From Arcuatula senhousia (Eukaryota; Mollusca; Bivalvia; Mytilida; Mytilidae): a DNA stretch of 64,000 bases. The stretch is taken from contig OZ020303.1 of assembly GCA_963971305.1 (NCBI GenBank), positions 33,158,106 to 33,222,105 of the forward strand, written 5' to 3'. Position numbers and translations under genes: made by a program. Shown piece after piece: positions 1 to 12,000 of the stretch. Every line of letters begins with the position of its first letter. Position 1 is the stretch's first letter. The notes below the pieces were generated by a model that was not told the origin of the DNA, did not search any database, and worked only from the letters and a program-made list of their open reading frames with translations.

Positions 1-66
1 CATAAAAGAACAAAAAAGTTTAAACATAAAAATATCACAAATTTTAAGTCCATTTCCGGCATGACA
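1..66 (+). repeat. 66-bp direct repeat, copy 1
   Basis: Bases 1-66 are identical to 1502-1567. The match begins at the first base of the window, so the repeat may extend further left. The two copies bracket the zinc-knuckle ORF on the minus strand, and the second copy directly precedes the Penelope-like element. It could be part of a pseudo-LTR (Penelope-like elements often insert as partial tandems) or the end of another element; the window edge prevents a decision. Confidence 0.85.
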
Positions 67-156
67 GATTCCTCCCGGGTTAAATTGAGACGCGTCCCGC
101 GTCTCCCGGTTATTATTGTCAATTTGGTATTATGTATGTCAATTTATAATTTGAAG

Positions 157-945
157 CTATCTATAAAAACGATTCCGATGATTTCTTGTCCGTCTTACAG
201 GTTGATGGAAATGTGCTTCTGGAATCCAACTTTGCTCCTCGGACAACTCTTCGATCTTTTTATTTAAAACATCAACTTGCTGAACTTGCAGTTTTAAGTC
301 CTGGATTAATTGTTCTGCTTTTGACAATTTACCTTGTAGTGCGACATTTTCCTTTTTGAACTTTTCACTCTCTTTATACACTTCTTCATATCTTAGTTTG
401 GCTATAACAAACAATGTGTCCTTTCCGATGTTTTCCTGTTCTAATTGTAAGACTTTGGATTGGGCTTCTTGTAACTGTTGACGCAGATTCAACACGGACT
501 GGTTTAGCAATTTGTTTGCCTTTTCGGCTTTAATAACTTTATTTTCCATCACTTTGTTGTACTTTTTCAATTTTTCTTTTATACTTTTTAATTCAGCTTT
601 CAGTCCTTCTGATGTGCTTATACAGTTCAAGAACGCCGATCCACGAAATCCATTAAATGGCATTTCTCTTAACCCACGTTTTGCTTCATTGTACTCCTTC
701 ATCCGACGGGAATCGCGATCTTTTTTCTTCTGTGATTTGGTCGGTTTTCGAGCTGTTAAAGTGTTCTTTGGCGCAGACCAGCATCGGTTCGCAAAATGTC
801 CGAACTTGTGACAATTAAAACACTGTTTCATGTTAGCTTTGCACTGTCCAAATATATGATGTTGTCCACATTTTCTACACAACGGTCCGTGCATAGCTGG
901 ATAGTTATTCCATAAGCTCCATTGTGGTCTAAAATTAAAGTCCAT
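157..945 (-). CDS. Zinc-knuckle and coiled-coil protein, probably retroelement Gag-like
   Basis: Intact 262-codon single-exon ORF. The ATG at 945 is preceded by an in-frame TGA, so the N terminus looks complete. Near residues 22-35 there is a CX2CX3HX4C knuckle (C-R-K-C...H...C), followed around residues 42-55 by a canonical CX2CX4HX4C knuckle (CFNCHKFGHFANRC). A Lys/Arg-rich basic stretch follows, then about 130 residues of Leu/Glu/Lys/Gln-rich heptad-like sequence predicted to form a coiled coil. CCHC knuckles bind single-stranded nucleic acid and are typical of Gag/ORF1 proteins, so an RNA-binding retroelement structural protein is the likeliest role; a domesticated gene is possible. No protease, RT or integrase is seen next to it. 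The 66-bp repeats flank it and the adjacent Penelope-like element runs on the other strand. The family is not recognised. Confidence 0.6.
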   Translation of the reverse strand: MDFNFRPQWSLWNNYPAMHGPLCRKCGQHHIFGQCKANMKQCFNCHKFGHFANRCWSAPKNTLTARKPTKSQKKKDRDSRRMKEYNEAKRGLREMPFNGFRGSAFLNCISTSEGLKAELKSIKEKLKKYNKVMENKVIKAEKANKLLNQSVLNLRQQLQEAQSKVLQLEQENIGKDTLFVIAKLRYEEVYKESEKFKKENVALQGKLSKAEQLIQDLKLQVQQVDVLNKKIEELSEEQSWIPEAHFHQPVRRTRNHRNRFYR

Positions 946-1501
946 ATTAAATTGGGGAATTCTTCACTTAAATGCAAACGGGATCGTGTGTTGTGCTAAA
1001 AAGACAACACGCCTCGGGTTACTCCGCCAAATGTGATGCTGGTATTTTTCTTGTGCGAGAGGTTTTTAATGAATTTTGTTACGGCGAACGTTTTCCGATA
1101 GTAAAAAGTTCCTAATATGGTTTTAAATGTTTAGTGGCAACGGTGCAAGACTTTCCACAACAAAACAATATGTAAACAATTTTAAATTCCAACAATAAAT
1201 TTATTTACGAATTCGGATGCGTCAGGTCAAAGCGCTGACTCCAAAACTGCTACATTCAATATTACAAAAAAAATATATATCGTTTTTACAACTTAATCAT
1301 GAATTAATTCACAACTTACGTACTTTGTTATTCAAACAAGATTATATCTATGACACAATAAAGACTAATGGAAATTGAGTAACATTACAAGTATACATCT
1401 AATCTTAATCTAACCTCAGAGAAAATATCTTATTATTTTAAAAGGTGACAAGAATTTTAACTTGATTTTGAACAAAAAGTGAAATAAGAATATTTAAAGT
1501 C
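946..1501. other. Upstream flank of the zinc-knuckle ORF
   Basis: AT-rich stretch between the ORF start and the second 66-bp repeat. It should hold the 5' region of the minus-strand ORF. No further ORF or clear promoter was recognised. Confidence 0.4.
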
Positions 1502-1567
1502 CATAAAAGAACAAAAAAGTTTAAACATAAAAATATCACAAATTTTAAGTCCATTTCCGGCATGACA
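1502..1567 (+). repeat. 66-bp direct repeat, copy 2
   Basis: Identical to bases 1-66. After this copy the sequence leads within about 20 bp into the open frame of the GIY-YIG endonuclease. Confidence 0.85.
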
Positions 1568-1586
1568 ATACCACCAATTTGACTTT

Positions 1587-2389
1587 TGTTCAGCCAGAGG
1601 GTAACTCATTTCAAAAACATCAAAACATCAGATTCATTTCAAATTATCAAACCATGTTCTATTAAACTCAATGACGTTCTAAAATCATCCTCACTACCTA
1701 CTATTTCGACATGCAGATCTAAAACCGGTAAAAAATCAACTTGCAAGACCTGTGATATGCTTATTATTTCTCCTGAATTTTCCAGTAACTTAAACGGTAA
1801 AGCTTACCAAACCCTTTCTCACGACCCTCTGGACTGTTCTACCGGAAAAGTCATTTACGGAATTGAGTGTACTTTATGTGGACTGTTGTATGTCGGTGAA
1901 ACCAAAAATTCATTGCGTTCTCGCATGTATGGTCATATGTATGACACCAAAAATTCTGATTATCGGGTTTTGTATAACCACTTTAATCAACCTAACCATG
2001 ATCAATGTTTGAACATGAAAGTCCGGTTTATCGAAAAGATTTACCACGACACCAACAGTCCAAATCTTAGAACATCTCACCGTAAAAAACGAGAGCTTCA
2101 CTGGATAAAAACTTTAGGTACTGCAATGCCTCATGGATGTAATGATAACATCAAAGGAGTAGGAAATCTTTCTAGCTATCAATGTAGTGAGGTGAATGTT
2201 ATGAAACTGTTTGACCCTAATGGTAGACACAAACGTAATCATGGTCAAAAACGATACAAACAGAGATCTGGTGCCAGTCAAACTGACAACAGATCTCTTT
2301 CAGACACGTTTGATGATGTGGTAACAAGTCTACAACAACCATTGGGAGTCCATCATGTTCGTACCATTCTCTATTCACTACGAGTCTAG
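1587..2389 (+). pseudogene. GIY-YIG endonuclease domain of the Penelope-like element
   Basis: About 267 codons open at the left edge with no convincing ATG, so the N terminus is missing or lies across the repeat junction. The order is a CKTC zinc-binding-like motif around residue 53; the GIY core (VIYGIECTLCGLLYVGETKN) at about residues 89-108; a downstream R..YGH segment; then a conserved HWIKTLGTAMPHGCNDN block near residues 172-188, matching the LNDN-type ending of Penelope-like nucleases. Such nucleases nick target DNA to prime reverse transcription. A premature TAG ends the frame; the same frame reopens immediately and runs into the RT-side linker, so endonuclease and RT were probably one polyprotein. 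Confidence 0.8.
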
Positions 2390-4460
2390 AAACTTAAAGA
2401 CCTACGTGATCTTGGGTTAGAAAAAGCAGGTACTGATATATTTTCTCCTTCTTACAGACTTACTAGAATTATCTGCGACGTTGTCCTTTTCCCTCTTTTT
2501 AAGCCTGTAAGAAGTGAGCCTCTTACTACTGAGGATAGGAATTTTTTCCATATTCCATTTAAGAACAAAAGGATAGATGTGATAAACATCAGCAATATTT
2601 TTAATCGTAAGGATGTTCCATCTAAAATTCCTCCATATTTCAAAAATCAGTCAACACCAATTGTTTCCCACCGCTTCACTAAAACCATAAGTAGTAAAAT
2701 TTTCAACCACAAAAAGGCATTGCAGGACCTAAACATTGAAGAATATCTAAAGTCCCCTCTGACATGTGATTGCTATGCTTCTCCCTTTGTCCTATGGTCA
2801 ATCTGGTCATGTCATCACGGGTGATCTTAAGATCATTGAAAATGATTTATTACGTAATGTGGTTTCCCATGGACCTAAATTCAGGGAACCGCAACGTAAA
2901 AATTGGAATCACAACTTTAAGATCATCATGGACGCTGTGAGGGACTATGCTAGAGCCTGGATAAAGAGGGAAAAGGACCAAGAACCAGAGCTTGAATCAC
3001 TATCGGACTGGGTAAGGACTACCCGATCTCTTGTACGAAGCCGAATAGACAAACCTCGCAAATGTGTGAACCCCCGGCCTTCTTCTGTATTTAGAGATCG
3101 TGAAGCTCTCAATTGTCTCTCTTCCTTACATGACAAGTATGTTGTCACGCCAGCAGACAATGCTTCCAATAATATAGTTTTTGTATGTAAAGCACATTAT
3201 TACAATTGTCTAATAAAAGAACTAGGCATTGATGGTAATACTTCCGCTAGTGCTACATACAAACGGACTACATTTAACAAAGATGAAATCATAGCCAACC
3301 ATAGCTCTTTTATGTCCTCTTTCAATATTCCAATGAAAGAGGAACATAAAGAGTTACCATATTTGTACTGGATACCTAAACTTCACAAAAATCCGTACAA
3401 AGAAAGGTATATAGCTGGATCTTCATCATGTTCAACTACAGAGCTGTCCGTTCATTTAACTAAAATCTTGTCTGCTGTCAAAGAAGGTCAACAAGCATAC
3501 TGCGACACTATTTATAATCATAGTGGAATTAACCATATGTGGATTTTGAAGAACTCAAAAGATTTGTTAGATCATTTTAAATCTAGATCATTTTCTGAGG
3601 TTCACTCTTTGAAAACGCTCGATTTTTCAACTTTATACAGTACCTTGCCACACAAAAAACTAAAAAATAAACTGTCGCCTGAAAAAACTTCTTGAAAAAG
3701 CCTTTTCAAACTCTAGGAATTTTGTTGTTTTGGGTTATAATTCTACATTCTTTTCCAAAACATCTTTCAAAGATAAAATTTGTTACTCACTGGAACAAGT
3801 TTGCAGTATGCTTGATTTCCTCATTTACAACATATTTGTCACCTTCGGAGGAGAGATTTTTCAACAACAAATCGGCATTCCAATGGGCACAAACTGTGCT
3901 CCTCTCCTCGCCGATTTGTTTTTATACTCTTACGAGACTGCATTTCTTCAGGGACTTGTAAAGAACAAGAAGATGAAAGAGGCAAAGTCATTTAATCTTA
4001 CATTCAGATATATTGATGATGTCCTTTCTGTCAATAACACTTCATTTGGTAGATGGATTCCTTCAATATATCCTCCAGAATTGGAGATTAAAGAGACCAC
4101 CGAATCAAATTGCTTCACGTCTTTCTTGGATTTGCACCTCGAATTTGACCCAGGTGGTCATCTCAGAACAAAAATTACGATAAACGAGACGATTTTAATT
4201 TTCAAATTATTAATTTTCCTAATCTACAGAGCAATATAATGGTCCCCTCGACTTCGAATTAACGAGGTTCGACTGTACCTACTTCCCCTGCATACGGTGT
4301 GTATATTTCACAACTTATTCGATATGCCAGAGCTTGCACACATTTCACAGATTTTTTTATCAGACATCGATTTCTTCGTGACCGACTTTTGGAGCAGGGC
4401 TATAAGAAAATACGTCTCATACGATCCCTAAAAGATTCTATCTTCGTTATCAGCCACTAG
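2390..4460 (+). pseudogene. Reverse transcriptase of the Penelope-like element, frameshifted
   Basis: RT motifs appear in order across three frames. The region before motif A reads KYVVTPADNASNN and YWIPKLHKNPYKERYIAGSS (frame of 2766-3695). Motif A is TLDFSTLYSTLPH with the catalytic Asp. After a one-base shift near 3675, motif B is GIPMGTNCAPLLADL and motif C is RYIDDVLS with the YIDD catalytic pair (frame of 3691-4239). The C-terminal PAYGVYISQLIRYARAC block is readable at 4287-4430 in a third frame. The catalytic residues are preserved although the frame is broken, which suggests recent decay. This enzyme class makes cDNA by target-primed reverse transcription. Confidence 0.85.
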
Positions 4461-4740
4461 TAGAAAAGTTCAAAATTGAGTTAAAAGATATGGTAGTTAA
4501 TTGTTTTAATAAGTGTTTGACTGGTCTGCTGTACTGAGATGATCACCTCAATATCTCTATTGTGTCTCACAACTATGTTGTGTTCTATGGTCATTACCGG
4601 AATGGAAGAAGAAGGTTTGGCGCCATAAAACCTTGTTTAACCCACCATTTCGTTTGAAATGCCTATACCAAGTCAGGACCATTGCGATCCACCAATTCTC
4701 CGGTATGACTGATTCGTTTTTGTCATTTTCTCTGGACTAT

Positions 4741-5642
4741 GAGACTGATCATTCAAGTTCGGTAGTTTTGTTATTACCTTTAATTTACACCCCCCCCCTA
4801 CTTTCGTGAGTGAGGTAAAATGTTTAACTTATTTACAAACTGTGAATCTGTTGATTTCAGACTTTTCATTCACCAAAGTATTGCTTGCAATGTAGTTTAT
4901 GCCAGTTTGTAAGACTAAAAAAACATTTTGTTACAAAATGCTTAGTAAAATTGTACTGTAAAATAAATTGTGCAAGCATTTAAGTATAAGAAAAGCAAAA
5001 TGTTCTTCAGCTTTTGGATCAAAGACGGTTCATACGTTGTTTAGGTCATCAATCAATCTACCAAGCTGGCGCCGTAGCGGCTTAACTCGAAAAGACGGAG
5101 AAAATCTACTAACAAAGCCAGCCTCTATCCGAAGCCGATTGATCTCGAAAGGGAAAAAAATAGTGTACAGTTTAATATTGTAAACATATCATATAAAGAA
5201 AATCCGAACTACTTAGTGAACTTTCAGGATCAATCTCAAATGTCCGTTAGGAAAGACAAACAAGACAGACATATGAAATGTTTAAGATTCTTACTTGTGT
5301 TCATTTAAAAACGTATATTGATTAGATGAAGAAAAAAAATAAAAACACAATAAATCTTTATCATTTATTTGTATGATTTTCTTTTATCGGTAAAGTATAA
5401 TTTTAGTTACTACATCGCATAGTTTAATACTTTTTCTTTCGAGTTTCCTAAAACCAAACAAATCATTCTTATGATTGAGTAAACAAATAAGCACGTTCTA
5501 AAATGAATAACAAGGGTTTTTATGAATGAATGCAGTTTAAGCACACACCTATTTCATATAAAGCCAGCTGGTTACATTTGCAAAGGACCACGAACTATTC
5601 AAGAATACAATTGTCAAATATTCTAAAAAGACTCAAATTTTG
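4741..5642. other. Region between the Penelope-like element and the GPCR stop codon
   Basis: AT-rich and without convincing coding sequence. On the minus strand it must contain the 3' UTR of the GPCR. A C-run lies near 4790. Confidence 0.5.
5364..5369 (-). promoter_or_regulatory. Candidate poly(A) signal of the GPCR gene
   Basis: AATAAA on the minus strand, about 275 bases past the GPCR stop codon. AT-rich flanks make chance occurrence likely, so this is only a candidate. Confidence 0.35.
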
Positions 5643-6053
5643 TTACACATGTGAAGGTCTTGATGCTTTAGGCGATCTTTGCGTCCCATACGAAGTCATT
5701 TCCATAAGATTCTTATGAATTAATGTTGTTTGACAAGATTTACTTCCACCGTCGTCTTTAAGTTCTGTGGTATATCTGAATGTCTGTGACCTAAAGCTAT
5801 CGGTTCTGCCAGGAATACAACTACAAAGAGTCTTCTTAAATGTCTCCTTGAACTTTTTTGACATGAAAGTGTATATGATTGGATTTATACTGCTATTGGC
5901 GTAAGCCATGATGTAAAAGGCTTCTCTGATGTGCTTATGGTGATCCATGTGCAGCTCCGGGAAAACTTTGAAGCCCACTAAGACATTGTTAATCTGCAAC
6001 GGAGCCCAGCAAATTATGTAGATGACAATCACTGCTACTAACATTTTGATCAC
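5643..6053 (-). CDS. GPCR coding exon 6 (TM6, TM7, C-terminal tail)
   Basis: Codons 275-410 and the stop. The acceptor is TATCTTTAG|GTGATC. It encodes VIKMLVAVIV...CWAPLQ (TM6), YANSSINPIIY (TM7) and a basic Ser/Thr-rich cytoplasmic tail. Confidence 0.88.
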   Translation of the reverse strand: MIKMLVAVIVIYIICWAPLQINNVLVGFKVFPELHMDHHKHIREAFYIMAYANSSINPIIYTFMSKKFKETFKKTLCSCIPGRTDSFRSQTFRYTTELKDDGGSKSCQTTLIHKNLMEMTSYGTQRSPKASRPSHV

Positions 6054-9000
6054 CTAAAGATAAAAAAAATATATAATGGGTTCATATGCACTTACCTAAG
6101 TCGTCAATAATACTGTATTTAACTTGGAGGAAAGCATTAGGAAAATTATTTGATGCTAGTTTAATTACGCTTTCACAAATGAACGTAAGAATCAAAGTTT
6201 CATATCTTGTTTTAAGGCAGAAAAGACATATCAAATCAAAGTTAAAGCATCCTTTTCACTTTTTTATTAATATATTATTTATGATTTTTGTTTTGATTGC
6301 ATCATGTTCTCTGGCAATCAAGGTAGTGTTATGGGAATAAAGTTAACAACAAAACCACCGAACAGGGAAGATAAATCTCATATGTCAGAGAAGAAAAGCT
6401 TAAACAAGGCACAGACTCACCGGAGAAAATGAAGATTGGTCCTGACTTTCAAAAATTATTAGTACACTGTACATGAAATAGTCGGTTAAACAGGTTTTAA
6501 TAAGAGCAATGGATTCGGTTTCTGTATTGGCGCGCAATGAGTTATAACGAAAGTCTTTGTTTTGCGAACCGTTTTTCAATTATTAAAACATTCTTTTACA
6601 AACCTGCTTTTTATTACTGTTGTCATCACGTGACTTTCTTGGAACACAGTATGGTGACGATTCGGGATCGGAGGATGAACCATTTGATAAAGTCAATCTG
6701 AAAAAAGTTAAATCTTCTATAGATGCACAAATACACATTAACGTTAGTCTTCTACGGTTTCAAACGACAAACATTTTGGCATTTAAGGAACTATATCTCA
6801 CCTGTAAGTGCTCATCATAAAAAGCCGACCTTAAGAATCAACAAATCATTGGCTGCTGAAGTTTATCTTAAGAACTCAATGAACTGAACAATACTCCAAT
6901 AAAAGGCTCCATATCTCGTCTCATAAATATGAACTGTCTTGTCAACTGTCTTGTTTCTTTTGTTTTATTTGCAGGGTTTTGTTTTAGTTTGTTGTTCATT
7001 CAGTGTTTTATTGTCCTTATCATTTATACTGGACATTAAGGTTCATCAGGACAGTTTGAACTTTTTTATGACAATGTTAATATATGTACAGCTCAAACGG
7101 CATGTTATCAGGACAAATAAAGTATAGTGGGACCTAAATATGAACAAATACTGAAAAATGATAAAAAACTCAGACAGTAAAATATAAAATCATATTAGTA
7201 ATGGAAATAACAAGCTGCATTGTAAAAGCTTTGCTTACCTGCATTGTTTTTGGTTTTGTACCAGTGTTATTTGCCATAATTCTAAGCAAATGTTAACATA
7301 TGCAAAAGTCATGACGATAACTGGTACCAAGAGCATTATGTACAGCATGTAAATTTCATAGGCAACTGACATTGCAAACGAATCCCAAGTCTTTAAACAC
7401 CATTCAGCTTCACGTCGAACACCTTGTACTATAACATATTGCTGTGAATGATGAAAATTAGGAGACAATTAAGAATTAAAGATGCATAAGATTAGCAATA
7501 CAATTTTTTGGAGTTAATCTGTTAATTCGAAAACATGAGTTTTGTTTGTTATACTTTTCTCATATTTTTTTTAACCTTTTTATCTCGGTAATTTATTTAT
7601 ATTTTTATTAAAAAATAAAATTTATTTTTGATAATTTTCCCAGTTGGTTTAGTTCTCATGACTATATCTAGTTATAAATGGCAAATTAAATTTAATACGT
7701 GCAGACGGCTTTCCCCAAAGAGCCAATTTGTAAAATAAAAGCATGAAACTGTGATGCTAGATACAATTCTTTATCTTCTATGAACTATTCGGTCATATAG
7801 AAACTCAAGTACGTTGAAACGCAAGTCAGATTTTTCCATTCATAAATATATATATACAATTTCATTAAGGATAGTCACTACTTAAGGTTTTATGTATCAA
7901 AGATAATGGAATGATAGATAACTGTCATATACTGTTCACTTTATCAAATGACAAAAGGAATCCTTAGGTCCGTGTGCTGGTGACTATTATTTTTATTTAA
8001 AAATTGGACTAGCTAGAATTAACATAGCATTTACATTAATACATTTATGTCATTAAAACTTTCATGATATTGTTCCAAGAATTCAATTTTATATATCGTT
8101 GTTTACAATATAATAATATATAGAAATAGGGGTCAGTCTACAGGATTTCTAAATTCTTACTGAAATTCCGGAACTCGAAGAATGATACCTATACTGCAAT
8201 TAGCAATGAAAGCTAAAGTCAAAACGGTTTGCAAAAAACTTAAGGCGCTCCCTTTAACACAATTTACAAAACAGCGAGAGGCTTTGAGGAGTCTGAAATG
8301 CTCACGCAGTCTGGAGGTCTTTTCTGTGAAGTATATCTCCTATTATATTAATGCATCTGAAAGTTTAAGCAAGCCAAAGTTTTGCTCTATCAACAATAGT
8401 TTTTTGTTCTATAGAGCAAAATCAAAATTATGCCCTGAACCACGACGGGTGTGCTATAGCAAGCAGGAACTGCTTACTCTTCCGGAGCACCTGAGTTCAC
8501 TCTTGTTTCGACTGGAGTTCGCGTTGTTGATTGATATTCAGTTATTTTGTGTTTCCATGTTTTACATGTTGTCTGTTTTTGTCCCGTTCTTGTTGGTGTT
8601 TACTAGTTTTGTCTCTGCCCTTTCGGACTTTTGACATTCGGAAACCCCATCGGTACCTCTCCTTATACCATGAAGTTAGTACCAGGTTTATAATTTCATG
8701 ATGATTTTTGTATGCTCATATCCTAATGTATACGGGTATAAATTTTATGGCAATATTCTTTGTTTTTATGTTTATAAAAAACAATTTGAAAAATAATTTA
8801 CAGACAACGACGACGTCAGTTGCACTTCAGATGAATAGTGATGGCATAATCTCACCCATATCTAGCCGAGCTAATATCATAAAGAATTGAATTATATTCC
8901 GTTGAACAACAATGACTTACTCTTCCATATATTATAGGTGCTGCTAAAACAAGTGATGAAATCCACAAAACAAGTATAACCTTTTTTGCTCTCCCAACAG

Positions 9001-12000
9001 TGCACATATATTTTGCTTTTACTGGGTGAAGAATAGCATAATATCTAAAATAAAAATCAAAGCTAAAAAAAATCATGTATGGGATATTTGGACAATAAAT
9101 AACGATGAAAATAAAGTATATCATGAACTAGTAGTTTACGCTTTTGAGTTTGCTAAGATCATGTGCATGTTTTAAATATGTTGGTCATTTGAGTTGGTAT
9201 TCGTGGTCAGCCAAATGAGAATAGTTTTTGAGAAAGCTTTTTTTCCAATTGTTTAGTACCTTGAAATGTGGTTCATTAAAAACGAGAAATAATTTTTTCT
9301 AGTCCCATTTAATAGAAAAAAATTCTAGCACATTTTCGAGTGATTTTTCTTTACTAATGAACACTTTATTATATACTACATGGTGACAGAATATTATCGA
9401 GCAGCAATTATAAGCCGACTTAGTAGTAACTTGAAGTTACCATTAATCATAAATAAAAATATTTTCTTTTCACAGATTTGAACGAAATGCAGACTCAACA
9501 TGAAAGGGCTTTCAGTCAATCAGCTCAATAAAGCATTTATACTTGCTTAGTATTACTTTCACTAGATTCCATTCAAAGAATAACGAAAAGGCTCTCTGAA
9601 GCCGCTTCAAACACGTGAATTTTCCTAACCTCCTAAGCAGTTGGAAGCTTTCTGTAATATTTTGTTATAAAACTCTATTCCATTTCAATCTTGGTGGCTT
9701 AAATCTTACCATTTTTATTATAAATATGGTTCATATTTTAGTTTATATAAACAACCAACAATTGATTTATTAATTCTTTTTGCCTAAATGCTTCCATACA
9801 ACTACAAAAAATTGTTTTGGTTAACATTTCTCATAAGCTTTTCAGCTATAGAATGGTTTTGACAGTTAAACGTTGCAAAATCACATTTGTTAAAATAAGA
9901 TTTAAGGGTGGTATTTAGCAAATGTTTTAACGGTTGGAGACTTAAAAAAGCAATCAATTTTTTTCTTGCTCATGTTGTTCCCGGGGCAAGTTTCGTTCGC
10001 TGTAAAATTAAATTCAAAGATGGATTTTATAGCTTCAGTAATTATTGAACAAAATCCGATAAACAATTTAACGACATGTTAAATTGGCTTCATTAAGTTA
10101 GCAAAGACCTCTGATTGTGATGGTAGATCTATTTCAGTAGTCCTGAAAGCAACATGATCTACATTTTGAGGAATTTCCTATCAATTGTTCAAGCTTCAAA
10201 AAAATAAAAGTACAAGTCAACTGTTTTCCATTTTGTGCTCAATGACGAACAGTAAAATTAAATTTTTATCAGACTTAATTTCTGCATCCCATAACCTTTT
10301 TTTCATACAACTTTTAATTTTACATTTTTAATAGTATGTTATTTTCTAGTAGATGTAGTTTATAGCAATCTTAATTTAAAGCTCAAAAAAATCTTTCCTG
10401 CGCATACATAGAAGTCGCAAACAAAGTTAACGTAACGTCTTGCATGCGTAAAGATGGAAATTTATATGTACTGCAAGTCTAGAAAAGAGTAAGACCAGCA
10501 TGATCCCTGTATAGGAGGCTAAATTGTCCGATCTTACCCACCCCTCCTTTTAACAAAGGCAGTCTGAACTCTCCTCCCCGATTGGCCTAGTGTTCCCTTT
10601 CCTCTACTTCATCATCATTTCGACATGTTCATTTTATCATTCCTCTAATGTTCGTCTCCCTAATATATCCAAACAATCTGGAATAGGTAACGACCTAACT
10701 ACCTAACTAACCAATGGGCACTTGAATTTGAAAGTCCGAAAACGACCCCCCTCCCCCCAAAAAAAAATAAAAATAAATCAATATGCATAAAAACAAGACG
10801 GGTTAAAAAGGGGGGAATGCACAACTGTCATCATAACAAAATACACATATTAAAACATACACTGCAATAAACTGAAAAAGCGAACTCTGTAGTGAAAACG
10901 TTCTGGCTCGAATTGTGTCGGAAAGTGATTGATATGTACATGTACTGTGAACGAGGGCCTGACAATTATAAAAGTATGCAACCATTCACAATAAAGGTCA
11001 ATTGTTGTTTTCTTGTTTACGGTCCTTGAATGTCCAAATTTTGAATAATAAGAAATGGTGTATACAATATTAACTGTAAGCATTATTGTTGTACCGGGTG
11101 TAAGGAAGCGTTATGTTAATTTTTGCAGTCTCTCTTGTCCAGCCTTTAAAGACTTTGTTAAACATCATTAAAGTTTGTTAATGCATATTGTCGACAAAAA
11201 TATCTTTTAGCGAAATGGTTTTTTTTTCCAAATATATATATTTTATAGCTTGACCTTTTTCACTAATTAGAAAAACAAATACTCTACATACTGAAACGTT
11301 TAAGTGTTACGCTAAATGCACGTAAAAGACCCATTTGTGGATCGCCAAGTAGTGCACCAAAATAGACTACATTTTCTGTCCTTATCTATACCTTTCTTTT
11401 CCTGTGGTCTTCAAAATTTACTGTTCCTTTGTTTCTCATCCCATATTTCATTTCCCATCATCATCATGTTCATTTTCTCATCCCCATCATGTTCATCGCC
11501 TATCGACTGACTCACTCACTATTGAAACGCATTGTGTAAATATGAAATAGACTAACCTCTCTAAGCTCATTGCTGTTAGAGTTGACACTGAACAGATTGC
11601 TGACACGTTCTGTATGTAATGTACTGCTTTACACATAAACTCCCCAAGATTCCAAGTAAAGGAAAAGAAAGCGGCAAACTGAAATACAGAAGTACAAAGC
11701 ATTAGGTAGAAAGAGCAGTGATAATTTTTCAATGAGAACAACAAGACTATATACATATTTTGTCTCTGAGATTAGGTTTTACAATACTATTTCTGTGAAG
11801 AACTAGCAGATCTACGCGCTTTACACAATCCAACAAATATATAATCATGTTCATATTTATATTACATCAAAGTGTAAATGACCTTCCGTCCATTCTTCCA
11901 GCTCGTTAAATACATTTTTCTGTCAAGGGGAAAACTCAATAGCGGCTTTTTTGTAAGCAATGGTGACAAAGATAAAAATGTTCAAGAAAGTTTCATCAGC

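Larger units (their letters stand above)
1568..4740 (+). mobile_element. Decayed Penelope-like retroelement with N-terminal GIY-YIG endonuclease
   Basis: An endonuclease region (1587-2389) is followed by a reverse transcriptase (about 2390-4460) on the same strand. Classical Penelope elements have RT first and GIY-YIG last; the reverse order seen here is known for the permuted Naiad/Chlamys-type Penelope-like elements common in invertebrates. An in-frame TAG at 2387-2389, frameshifts near 2790, 3675 and 4180, and foreign-looking sequence around 4225-4285 break the frame, so this copy cannot make protein. The 5' end is placed after the 66-bp repeat; the 3' end near 4740 is approximate. Confidence 0.8.
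6054..8920 (-). other. GPCR introns 5, 4 and 3
   Basis: Intron 5 (6054-6603, 550 nt), intron 4 (6698-7238, 541 nt) and intron 3 (7442-8920, 1479 nt), interrupted by exons 5 and 4. The only recognisable content is the dispersed repeat at 8440-8650 in intron 3. The rest is AT-rich. Confidence 0.7.

Noticed and set aside
4225..4286. Separate mobile insertion in the Penelope-like element
   Set aside because: The inserted stretch has a small inverted word (CCTCG/CGAGG) but no target duplication could be defined; kept only as part of the frame damage.
8182..8634. 150-codon plus-strand ORF
   Set aside because: Half of it is dispersed repeat R, which occurs at two other places without an intact frame; it lies antisense in a GPCR intron.
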